The translations under genes and the position numbers were made by a program. From an uncultured Ruminococcus sp. (GTDB taxonomy: Bacteria > Bacillota > Clostridia > Oscillospirales > Ruminococcaceae), in contig NZ_CACWPP010000028.1 of assembly GCF_902762735.1 (NCBI RefSeq), forward strand, positions 1-34,139: a stretch of 34,139 bases of DNA, in the 5' to 3' direction. Shown here piece after piece: positions 23,432 through 31,588 of this stretch. Position 1 is the first letter of the stretch. Every line of letters starts with the position of its first letter. Under the pieces are notes generated by a model, which saw only the letters and a program-made list of their open reading frames with translations, did no database searches and was not told where the DNA came from.

Positions 23432-23486
23432 TACAAGATTTTTACAAGAAAGATCTATGGAAGATCTTTTGGAAGTCATGTATAAT
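23432..23486 (+). promoter_or_regulatory. Promoter and direct repeats before the ABC operon
   Basis: TACAAGA occurs at 23432-23438 and 23443-23449, spaced 11 bases, the usual spacing for OmpR-type regulators. An extended -10, TGTATAAT ending at 23486, lies downstream; the -35 is weak (TGGAAG at 23458). A weak -35 with upstream direct repeats is typical of an activated promoter. Confidence 0.6.
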
Positions 23487-23529
23487 ATCCTTAGAACAGC
23501 AGAAAAGACTGCAAGAAAGGATGTTATAT

Positions 23530-24291
23530 ATGGCTTCTTCTATTTTAAGAACAGAAAAACTCTGTAAAACATTTTCCAACGGCGGCACACAGCAGCACGT
23601 TATCAAAAATCTTGACCTTGACATTACCGAGGGTGACTTCACGGTCATCATGGGTTCGTCGGGTTCGGGAAAATCAACGCTTCTGTATGCGCTGTCGGGA
23701 ATGGACAAGCCTACACTCGGCAAGGTCTATTTCGGGGACACGCAGATCCAAGACTACTCCAACGATCAGCTTGCACAGTTTCGCCGGGGCAACTGCGGGT
23801 TTGTTTTTCAGAGCGTGTATCTGCTTGATGACCAGACGGTGCTTGACAATGTGCTGACAGGGGCGCTCATCGTGCAGAAGAATACTCCCGAACTTGTGAA
23901 TAAGGCTAAAACCTTGCTGAAAAAAGTCGGGCTGAATGAGGAGGACTGGAAGAAGTACCCAAATCAGCTCTCGGGCGGCGAGGCGCAGCGTGTGGGCATC
24001 GTGAGAGCGATCATCAACGATCCGAAGATACTCTTTGCCGACGAGCCGACTGGTGCGCTCAACTCCGCATCTTCCCGTGATGTGCTGGACATCTTCACGG
24101 AAATTCACATAAACGGTCAGAGCATCGTCATGGTGACCCATGATCTCAAAACCGCTCTGCGTGGCACAAGAGTGCTGTATCTGCGTGACGGCGGTGTTGT
24201 GGGTGACTACCACATGAAGCCCTACGGCGAGGACGACAAAACAGAGCGCCGTGCCGGACTGACAGCGTTCCTTGAAGAAATGGGCTGGTAA
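23530..24291 (+). CDS. ABC transporter ATPase
   Basis: A 253-residue ATPase of the MacB/LolD type. Walker A is GSSGSGKST near residues 42-50, the signature LSGGEAQRVG (Glu replacing the usual Gln) and Walker B ILFADEPTGAL. It powers the FtsX-like permease of the next gene. The start at 23530 is used, since AAGAAAGG abuts the alternative ATG at 23521. Typical partners are antimicrobial peptide exporters of the BceAB class. Confidence 0.92.
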   Translation: MASSILRTEKLCKTFSNGGTQQHVIKNLDLDITEGDFTVIMGSSGSGKSTLLYALSGMDKPTLGKVYFGDTQIQDYSNDQLAQFRRGNCGFVFQSVYLLDDQTVLDNVLTGALIVQKNTPELVNKAKTLLKKVGLNEEDWKKYPNQLSGGEAQRVGIVRAIINDPKILFADEPTGALNSASSRDVLDIFTEIHINGQSIVMVTHDLKTALRGTRVLYLRDGGVVGDYHMKPYGEDDKTERRAGLTAFLEEMGW

Positions 24292-24302
24292 GGGGTGATG
24301 AT

Positions 24303-26819
24303 ATGAATATCCTTCGTTTATCGCTTTTCAAGCTGAAAAAGAACAAAAAGGAAGCGGCCGCCATCGTCTTTCTCACGATGATGACCGCCCTCATGCTCAG
24401 TGTATTTGCGGCGAACATCTCAAAGGCGAACAAGGCTTATGATGACAGCTTCGCACAGGCAGGCTCAAAGGACACCTGCGTTATGATAAGAAAGGATAAA
24501 TTCCGTGACGAGTACCGCGATCTTCTTGAAGATGACTATGGTATTACCGACATCACGGAAGCGGAAGCAATATACGTTTCGGCGCTTGATCACAAAAAGA
24601 ATGACGGCGAAGACCGCACCTATGAGTCTTATTTCGTGACCGAGAAAAACGAGCGGAGGATCGAGGACTTTGTAAAGACCGATAAACTCACAGATGAAGA
24701 GGTAGAAGAGCTCGAACACCCGATCTGGCTTCCCATGTATTTCTCGATCGGCGAAGGGGTCCAGGCTGGCGATACACTGACAGTCTGCAAAAATGGCAGA
24801 GACTATCCGTTCACCATTGCCGGCTTTTACAAGACAGGACTTTATAACGATTCGGGCATCGGCTATAAAATGGTCATATCCGATAACGACTATGAGCTTT
24901 TCAAGCTGATACTTGACGACGGTGTTTACGGGGCTTATACTACCCTGTGGTTCAACTCCGCAAATACAGGATTTCATGAAGATATTTTTATCGAAAGCTG
25001 CGAGAAACTCAGCGGCGAGGATCTGAATCCTTATTCTACATATAATAGCACACGAAATGAAAAGTCAAACTCCTTGCAGTTCATCAATATGTTCATGTAT
25101 TTCCTTGCGTTTTTCTCAGCGATCACCATGCTTTCGGCGGTGCTGATGATCATGCACCGCATCACAAACGACATCGAAGATCAGATGCAGCAGATCGGCG
25201 TTCTCGAAGCACTGGGCTACCGTTCCCGTGAAATTTCCCTTTCCTATGTATATGAATATGTGATGACCAGCGGTATCGGTGCTGTTCTCGGCACTATCGG
25301 GACATTTGTCGTAAGCCCTCTGATGAACATTGGTATTCAGAAGCTGATCGGCAGACCCGTGACCGTGAAAACAGAGGGCGGTATGATACTTCTTTCCGGC
25401 TTTATCGTGGTGGTGCTTGTTACTGTGTTTGCGCTTTTAAAGGCAGCAAAAGTCAAGAAATATCCGCCTGTTGTGGCATTCAGAAAGGGCATACGCACAC
25501 ATCACTTCGGCAGGAACATCCTGCCGCTGGAAAAGGCGAAGGGAAATATCAATGTCACACTTGCGATGAAGAGCTTTCTCGGCGATATGAAGTCTGCGGT
25601 CGGGACAGCGGTCTGCATCATCGCGGCAGGCACGGCGATTCTTTTCTGCGTGACAGGTGCGGAGTTCTTCGGGCACGGCACAGGCGGGCTCATGTCAATG
25701 ACAGGCTGTGACATTGTGACAGAGGTCGAGCTGCTGAACGGCGTTGACCCTTATGCGGTCAGAAACGAGATAGCCGAAATGCCCGAAGTAAGAAAAGCTC
25801 TTGTGAACTATCAGCAAAAGTGGCTTTCCGTCAGAGATTCGGAATATCCGGGCGCTACAGTTGTATTCGATCATTATCATGACGCTGAAAACATAAAACT
25901 CATAGACGGCAGATATCCCGAACATGAAAATGAGATCATGATAACGACCCGGAGAAAAGAATATGAGGGCACCGATATTGGTGACAGTATCGTTATCAAG
26001 GGCAATGGAACAGAAACAAAGTTTATTGTAACGGGTATGACTACATCACTGATGAACAGCGGAACAATGCTGTATATGACCTCAGAAGGCTACCAACGTG
26101 TCTGCCCCGATGTGCGCCCGAATATCATTTCGGTATATCTTCAGGACGGCGTGACGATGGAACAGTTTGAGGAAAAGCTGAACGAAAAGTTCGGCACTTC
26201 TGCAAAGGACAGCATGAATGCAGGTGATGCAGACGGCTCGCTTGAAGAGCGTATTCGAGCGGTGGCAGATGAAAAGCTGGCTCTGCTGACCTCACAGTAC
26301 GGCGTGACGAATATCGACTATGCGGTAGTTGTTGACGGACAGGTCATCACAGGAAACAGCAGGCATCTTATCGTCAAGGACGTTTCCTCGCTCATGACAC
26401 TGGCGGAACAGGAATTGACGAATGTTTCTGCGGTGTCGGAATACGGCACTATCGGTGCAATGATCGTGCTTTCCGCAGTTGTAGCCGTCATCCTGGGACT
26501 GATCGCATCATCGAACGTGAAGCGGCAGCGCAAAAAACTTGGTATCATGAAGGGTATGGGCTATACCTCGAAAGACCTGATGAAACAGATCGCACTGAAA
26601 ACCATGCCCGTAACGATCGTTTCCGTGATCATAGCGTCATTTGCGGCAAAGTACGTTTACAGTGCGTTCTGGCTCATGGCATTTGGTGTTGTGGGTGAGC
26701 TGAACATACCGCTGACGATCATCGCAGATGTGATACTGGTGGCGTTCTGCTATGCGGTGACTTACATCAGCGCAGGCAAGATCAAGGCGATCTCCGTAAC
26801 AGAGCTTATGACCGAATAA
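24303..26819 (+). CDS. FtsX-family ABC permease
   Basis: An 838-residue permease. A first TM segment lies near residues 17-37, a large extracytoplasmic loop follows, then a cluster of TM segments near 255-385, a middle TM near 440-460, a second extracytoplasmic part and a final TM cluster (about 715-825). Two FtsX domains are visible (QIGVLEALGYRSREI and KLGIMKGMGYTSKDL). It pairs with the ATPase 12 bases upstream. It should move or sense peptides or lipids in the envelope; the two-component system fits a detoxification role. Confidence 0.88.
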   Translation: MNILRLSLFKLKKNKKEAAAIVFLTMMTALMLSVFAANISKANKAYDDSFAQAGSKDTCVMIRKDKFRDEYRDLLEDDYGITDITEAEAIYVSALDHKKNDGEDRTYESYFVTEKNERRIEDFVKTDKLTDEEVEELEHPIWLPMYFSIGEGVQAGDTLTVCKNGRDYPFTIAGFYKTGLYNDSGIGYKMVISDNDYELFKLILDDGVYGAYTTLWFNSANTGFHEDIFIESCEKLSGEDLNPYSTYNSTRNEKSNSLQFINMFMYFLAFFSAITMLSAVLMIMHRITNDIEDQMQQIGVLEALGYRSREISLSYVYEYVMTSGIGAVLGTIGTFVVSPLMNIGIQKLIGRPVTVKTEGGMILLSGFIVVVLVTVFALLKAAKVKKYPPVVAFRKGIRTHHFGRNILPLEKAKGNINVTLAMKSFLGDMKSAVGTAVCIIAAGTAILFCVTGAEFFGHGTGGLMSMTGCDIVTEVELLNGVDPYAVRNEIAEMPEVRKALVNYQQKWLSVRDSEYPGATVVFDHYHDAENIKLIDGRYPEHENEIMITTRRKEYEGTDIGDSIVIKGNGTETKFIVTGMTTSLMNSGTMLYMTSEGYQRVCPDVRPNIISVYLQDGVTMEQFEEKLNEKFGTSAKDSMNAGDADGSLEERIRAVADEKLALLTSQYGVTNIDYAVVVDGQVITGNSRHLIVKDVSSLMTLAEQELTNVSAVSEYGTIGAMIVLSAVVAVILGLIASSNVKRQRKKLGIMKGMGYTSKDLMKQIALKTMPVTIVSVIIASFAAKYVYSAFWLMAFGVVGELNIPLTIIADVILVAFCYAVTYISAGKIKAISVTELMTE

Positions 26820-26832
26820 GAGGGGGGAGCTT

Positions 26833-28857
26833 ATGAAACATATAAAGAATATCGCTGCATTAACGGCATTCCTCATGCTGACAGGTTGCGGAAGTACAGC
26901 GGCGGATAAACCTTTAAAAACAGACAATACAGATACAGCAGTTAAGACTGTATCTGCGGAAAATAACACAGATGACGGCGAGTATATCTACTGTGTCGGT
27001 TCTGTCAGCAAGATATACTCCACTGCGGCAGTCATGCAGCTTGTGGACGAGGGAAAGGTAGGACTTGATACGCCTATCACCGAATATATCCCCAACTTCA
27101 CAATGGCAGACGAAAGATATAAGGATATTACCGTGCGTATGCTCATGGATCACACCTCGGGGATCATGGGTTCGACAAGGGTCAACAGCGATCTGTATGA
27201 CGACAATGATACTTATGATCACGACCATCTGCTTGAAAACCTTGCTTCTCAGCGCCTGAAAGCCGACCCCGGAAAATATGCGGCGTACTGCAATGACGGT
27301 TTTGATCTGCTGGAACTGATCGTCGAGAACGTAACAGGCATGACTTACACCGACTATGTAAGGGAGAATATATCGGATAAGATCGGCGTGACCGACACGG
27401 GAACTCCCATAGATATGTACCGCAATGATAAGCTCGTGCCGTCATTCTCGGCAGGCGGTCTGCCGCTTGATACAAGCTATTGTGTGACGATCGGTGACGG
27501 CGGCATCTATGCAACGGCTTCCGATACGGCAAAGTTCGGTGCGGCTTTCTTCACAGGCGATGAAACGCTGATCTCCGACAATGCCAAATCAGAAATGGCG
27601 ACACGCCACAACGATAACGAATACAGCGATGATAACGGTCTTGGCTGGGACTATGCCGAAATGCTCCGCTACAAGCAAAACGGCGTCAAGGTAGTCGGCA
27701 AGGGCGGCGATGTGACGATGGATCACGCTTTTCTCCTGACAGCACCCGATGAAAAGGTAAGCGTTGCGGTGCTTTCAAACGGCGGCAGCAGTACCTATAA
27801 TGGTCTTGTAGCACAGGCACTCATGGACGTTTGCTTGCAGGAAAAGGGTATCAGCGTTGCAGAGGAAGAATTGCCCAAATGTACGATACTTGACGAAATA
27901 CCCGACGAATACAAGGACTATGAGGGTATGTATATCATGAATAGCATGGGGCAGGGCGATATGCTTTGCAAAGTGACATTTCCCGAAAACAAGTATCTCC
28001 ACATGGAAAAGATATCCTCACGCAAGACCACATACACCGACTACATCTATACCGCAGACGGCGATCTTGCGGAGCTTGCCTATGAGGTGGAGGAAACCGC
28101 TACAGGTATGTCCGGAGGCTTTGACAAGCGCCTGCAGGCGGGCGGGAGCAGCCGTCTGTCCTTTGAAAAGAACGCTGACGGAACATTTATGAAAATATCG
28201 GGCGGACTGTACTATCCCGAACTTGGTTCATTTGATGTTAAGACCTATGGGGGACAGATGATAGAGGAGAACAATGTCGGAGAGGACGTTCTGAACAGCA
28301 TTAAGGCACTTGACGGGAAGAAGTTCCTCCTTGTGGGAGATAAGTATTCATCGAGCAATTACGAGGGTGCCGCTATCGCACGGTTTCGTGTTGTGGACGA
28401 AATGAAAGGGTATGCTTTTCTGAATGGCAATGGCGCTGATCGCCTGCTGAAAATATCCGACAGCAAACATCTTGTCTCGCCGAAGAATATCCCCTCCTCA
28501 TCGAGCAGAGATCTTCTTGATATCACGCTTGATACAGATGAAAACGGCAGGGTGACGATAAAAACTTCTTTCGGGACGGAATATATCTTAGCGGAGGATA
28601 TACCCATGTTTGATGCATCTGTTAAGTCGGTGGAGCTTACAGACAATGCGGCGTGGTACAATGTTTCCGACAGCATCGCCAACACTCCCGTTACCGTTAC
28701 AAGACCCGAAAATAGTGCTGTTATCGTGTTCAACAAATTCGATGAGCCGATATATACTTCCCACGTCAAGGACGCAGGCAATGTGATACCCATGCCAAAG
28801 GGCGGCAAGGTGCTTTTTCTTGGTGAGCCGGGCAGCAAGTTTAGTGTTACTGCGTGA
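26833..28857 (+). CDS. Lipoprotein serine hydrolase (beta-lactamase family)
   Basis: A 674-residue surface lipoprotein. A lipobox LMLTGC puts the acylated Cys at 19. The penicillin-binding-protein type active site has S57-V-S-K60, Y152-x-N154 and a KGGD motif near residue 293, all as in class C beta-lactamase-like peptidases. Only about 38 residues separate the lipid Cys from the catalytic Ser, so the N-terminal strands that usually precede it are missing. The C-terminal 300 residues are a beta-rich extension of unknown role. It lies 13 bases after the permease, in the same operon. It may cut peptidoglycan stem or a peptide antibiotic. Confidence 0.8.
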   Translation: MKHIKNIAALTAFLMLTGCGSTAADKPLKTDNTDTAVKTVSAENNTDDGEYIYCVGSVSKIYSTAAVMQLVDEGKVGLDTPITEYIPNFTMADERYKDITVRMLMDHTSGIMGSTRVNSDLYDDNDTYDHDHLLENLASQRLKADPGKYAAYCNDGFDLLELIVENVTGMTYTDYVRENISDKIGVTDTGTPIDMYRNDKLVPSFSAGGLPLDTSYCVTIGDGGIYATASDTAKFGAAFFTGDETLISDNAKSEMATRHNDNEYSDDNGLGWDYAEMLRYKQNGVKVVGKGGDVTMDHAFLLTAPDEKVSVAVLSNGGSSTYNGLVAQALMDVCLQEKGISVAEEELPKCTILDEIPDEYKDYEGMYIMNSMGQGDMLCKVTFPENKYLHMEKISSRKTTYTDYIYTADGDLAELAYEVEETATGMSGGFDKRLQAGGSSRLSFEKNADGTFMKISGGLYYPELGSFDVKTYGGQMIEENNVGEDVLNSIKALDGKKFLLVGDKYSSSNYEGAAIARFRVVDEMKGYAFLNGNGADRLLKISDSKHLVSPKNIPSSSSRDLLDITLDTDENGRVTIKTSFGTEYILAEDIPMFDASVKSVELTDNAAWYNVSDSIANTPVTVTRPENSAVIVFNKFDEPIYTSHVKDAGNVIPMPKGGKVLFLGEPGSKFSVTA

Positions 28858-29007
28858 TCATACTGTATTCCTAAGATAGTGGTCTGTGATATTACCATAA
28901 GACTGTAGTCTATTGGAACACCTGTGATCCGTTCCATACAAGTCTATATCGGAATTATGGCGCGCGCCACAATGACGGCATAACCTTTTGGAACTGAATA
29001 ACTCACA

Positions 29008-29051
29008 AAGACCTGAGATCTGCTCACACAAGCACTTCTCAGGTCTTTTCT
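29008..29051 (+). terminator. Intrinsic terminator of the ABC operon
   Basis: AAGACCTGAGA at 29008-29018 pairs with TCTCAGGTCTT at 29037-29047, followed by TTCTTTTC. No gene is seen between 28858 and 29124. Confidence 0.8.
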
Positions 29052-29124
29052 TTTCAGGCGGTTAGTTTCCGCTCCGCAAGCTCGGACGGCTCTGAGGGGT
29101 ATTTCCGTTCGTCTGAGGGGGCTG

Positions 29125-29556
29125 TCAAGCAGAGGTAGGCTCGGCAATGCCGTGAGTGGCTTCATATTCCCTGACACGGCGGTAAAATGTATTAGCTGAC
29201 AAGCCCATTCTCCGCATAAAGTCCCTGCCTGTGATGTTCTTCGCTTTCCATTCCCCATAGAGCTGCCCGAACCTCGTCCAGTCGATCTCGATAGGCTTCC
29301 GCTCCGTATACTTGCCCTGAGCCTTAGCGATCTCAATTGCCGGCACGACCGTGAGCATTGGAATCAATAGCAAGGCTCTTGTGATCGTCGCCGTTTTCTG
29401 AATCTTTTCTTTGGTTGTCGATCCAAGCTCCACGACTCTGTCCTGTACGTCCTGCTCGTAGAAAACAACCAGACCGACAGGACCGTTTGCAATGCCGACC
29501 ACGCAGATGAGCAGCAGCCAAAATGCCATCACCAGTCCTTCTAAAAGTAGCGTCAT
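29125..29556 (-). CDS. Membrane segment fused to a resolvase tail
   Basis: A 143-residue protein with two unlike halves. Residues 1-73 have two hydrophobic segments (AFWLLLICVVGIANGPVGLV and ALLLIPMLTVVP) joined by VQDRVVELGSTTKEKI, the start of a membrane protein. Residues 74-143 match the C-terminal end of a serine resolvase: IAKAQGKYTERKPIEIDW and then an HTH ending TFYRRVREYE. No catalytic Ser domain is present. AAAGGAG precedes the ATG. It is either a recombination chimera or a membrane-tethered DNA-binding protein. Confidence 0.7.
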   Translation of the reverse strand: MTLLLEGLVMAFWLLLICVVGIANGPVGLVVFYEQDVQDRVVELGSTTKEKIQKTATITRALLLIPMLTVVPAIEIAKAQGKYTERKPIEIDWTRFGQLYGEWKAKNITGRDFMRRMGLSANTFYRRVREYEATHGIAEPTSA

Positions 29557-29622
29557 GGGGATACTCCTTTCGGTTTGTTTGTTGGATAGACAATGTCAGC
29601 GCATCAAACCTTATGCTTGGTG

Positions 29623-31023
29623 TCAATCATCGTAATCATCGAATTCCTCATCATCGTCGTAATCATCAAAATCATCATAGTCATCATCGTATGCAGGGAA
29701 ACAGGGCTTAAAAGGACGATGTGGTTTCTTGTGCTGATAGGATGCGTTCGGGTGCTCATCAAGCTTTGAATAGGCGCTGTAATAGCTCCGCTTTTCTTTG
29801 TAATTGGGATTCGCGGCGGAGTCATCTGCACAATATTGCCGAAGAATACTGGTAACGGAATTTACATCCGATTCAGACAGAATGTCCGGCGTATTTTCAA
29901 AGATATCATGTACCACATCCCGGAGTGCGTAGCGGTTGAATACAAACACATCTTGTTTGTGAATGTCGATGTACTCCAGATCACAACGTTCTGAGAACGC
30001 CACCAATGAAAAGAACCTCGGCACACGAACAATTTTGGATAATGTCTGGATATGTGCTTGATTCTGAGAAATTGGATTGTAAAAATGGTAATCTTTTCTC
30101 TTTGTGCGTAAGGTCCATTTATTCTGATACTCTGCGCCGGAAATACTACCGGAGTAATTTTTGCTTTCAATGACAAAAATACCCTTTTGTGTCATGAAAA
30201 GCACATCGATCTGAATGGTTCTGTTTCCCGCTTCTATTTCCAGATTATGCAGGATCGTCCCCTTGAATCCGGCGAATGTGCATAGTTCCAGCTCAAATAC
30301 CGTCAACTTTTCACCATACAGTCCATCTAAAGCCGGAGAGACACCGCGCCCCTCTGCCGGTGAGCATTCCATATCGATCCGCTTATTCAGGTAAAGCTCG
30401 CGGAAAATGATTTGAATTGCTTTTTCTTTTCCTTCGGGTGTGGAGCAGTCGATGTTACGGAGCTGCTGACGGGCGCGATCACTAAACGAACCGGGAAACA
30501 TGAGGACTTTCGGCGACAATATAGCTGAAAAGATGGATGCCGCATTGGAACGATCTTCTTCGGGTTTTCGTGGTGGAATCGGCTCTATAGGCTTATGAAA
30601 TACCATCTTATGGGGCTTAGGCGTTGGTCTGAATTCCATTTTCTTGGGATAAGCCATATGAAAAGGAATCCCAGCAGCTTCATGCTGCTGCTTGGATTGC
30701 TCATATGCTGCCACCGATTGCGTGTAGCTTTGTTCAAGCAGTCGTTTTCGGAGTTCTTCATTCTCTTCCCATGCTTTTACTCGCTTAGGGTACTCTACTT
30801 CTTCCCTTGCAATGTTATCCTCATACGTTTTCAATGCCTGCTCATAGTAAGCTAACTGTCGCTGATATGCTTGAAGTGAACCCTGGTACTGTTTTTCCTG
30901 AATATTCTGAAATGATGCCAAACGTTCCGCTTTTCTGTTTTGGGCTTCCATCAACTGCTGCTCGGATTTTTCGAGCATTTCCGCACAAAGTTGATTGATT
31001 TCGCTTTCAGTCAGTATTCTCAT
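29623..31023 (-). CDS. NERD-domain protein with coiled coil and Asp tail
   Basis: A 466-residue protein. Residues 1-120 form a coiled coil rich in Glu, Gln and Lys. A linker rich in Pro and Lys follows. The NERD (nuclease-related) domain lies around residues 225-350, with Asp273, Glu286 and Lys288 in IQIDVLFMTQKGIFVIESKN, the D...ExK signature. The last 25 residues are nearly all Asp and Tyr (DDDYDDFDDYDDD). The start at 31023 is used since GAGG lies 8 bases upstream; a TTG at 31029 is less likely. NERD domains are thought to process DNA. The acidic tail could mimic DNA or bind a partner. It is transcribed from the promoter at 31084-31112. Confidence 0.82.
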   Translation of the reverse strand: MRILTESEINQLCAEMLEKSEQQLMEAQNRKAERLASFQNIQEKQYQGSLQAYQRQLAYYEQALKTYEDNIAREEVEYPKRVKAWEENEELRKRLLEQSYTQSVAAYEQSKQQHEAAGIPFHMAYPKKMEFRPTPKPHKMVFHKPIEPIPPRKPEEDRSNAASIFSAILSPKVLMFPGSFSDRARQQLRNIDCSTPEGKEKAIQIIFRELYLNKRIDMECSPAEGRGVSPALDGLYGEKLTVFELELCTFAGFKGTILHNLEIEAGNRTIQIDVLFMTQKGIFVIESKNYSGSISGAEYQNKWTLRTKRKDYHFYNPISQNQAHIQTLSKIVRVPRFFSLVAFSERCDLEYIDIHKQDVFVFNRYALRDVVHDIFENTPDILSESDVNSVTSILRQYCADDSAANPNYKEKRSYYSAYSKLDEHPNASYQHKKPHRPFKPCFPAYDDDYDDFDDYDDDEEFDDYDD

Positions 31024-31083
31024 ATACAAAACCTCAAATCACAAATGCTCCGGAAAATTGCTTTCAACGAAATAACTATCATT

Positions 31084-31112
31084 ATTATATCACAAAACGC
31101 TCCCTATTTCAA
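31084..31112 (-). promoter_or_regulatory. Promoter of the NERD gene
   Basis: On the minus strand, TTGAAA (complement of 31107-31112) and TATAAT (complement of 31084-31089) are spaced by 17 bases, 61 bases upstream of the NERD gene start. The rest of 31113-31314 shows no gene. Confidence 0.8.
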
Positions 31113-31314
31113 GCTGTATCTTACAATACAGAGTGATATTGTGATTTATGCATGGAAACAAGCATGCTGAACCATTTTGAGAAATCACATAAAATCCGAC
31201 GCAATCCAATTCAACAAGAAAAATCTCGATTCCAGACTAATACCAAATGAAAAGCAGACAACAGAGCGTCAGCTAACACGTTAAAAATCGCAATGATCCA
31301 AATGATTTCAAATA

Positions 31315-31360
31315 CGCCCTCCTTTCTGGCAACATTCTCATAGATCCAGAAAGGAGGCGC
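31315..31360 (+). promoter_or_regulatory. Hairpin sequestering the ribosome binding site
   Basis: CGCCCTCCTTTCTGG at 31315-31329 pairs with CCAGAAAGGAGGCG at 31347-31360, 14 base pairs with one bulge. The right arm contains AAAGGAGG, the ribosome binding site of the HTH gene at 31366. In this fold translation would be shut until another factor opens the hairpin. Confidence 0.7.
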
Positions 31361-31365
31361 TTACA

Positions 31366-31545
31366 ATGGATGAAAAGCAGGAGATCCTCACCCGTGAGGA
31401 GGTCATGGACATTCTGAAGATCGGCAGGAGTACGTTCTACAAGCTGATGCAGGAAGGGAAGCTCAAGGGCTACAAGGACGGAAACCGCTACAAGGTCCCG
31501 GTGTATTCCGTTGAGGAGTATATCAAACATCGCATGGATTCGTAA
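31366..31545 (+). CDS. HTH_17 excisionase-like protein
   Basis: A 59-residue helix-turn-helix protein of the MerR-like excisionase type: LTREEVMDILKIGRSTFYKL, then GKLKGYKDGNRYKVPVYSV. It should bind DNA next to an attachment site or promoter. Its ribosome binding site lies inside a hairpin. It points toward the integrase end at 31589 with a shared terminator. Confidence 0.8.
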   Translation: MDEKQEILTREEVMDILKIGRSTFYKLMQEGKLKGYKDGNRYKVPVYSVEEYIKHRMDS

Positions 31546-31556
31546 AAAAATAAGAT

Positions 31557-31584
31557 CGGAGCTGGCAGTCAGCTCCGCATTTTT
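31557..31584. terminator. Bidirectional terminator
   Basis: CGGAGCTG at 31557-31564 pairs with CAGCTCCG at 31570-31577, followed by CATTTTTG on the plus side, with an A-run before it that gives a T-run on the minus strand. It separates the HTH gene and the integrase. Confidence 0.75.
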
Positions 31585-31588
31585 GCTG

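Noticed and set aside
29631-29695. TCATCATCG-rich stretch that looks like a simple repeat or CRISPR-like array
   Set aside because: It is explained by the Asp codons of the NERD protein tail; there are no regular spacers.
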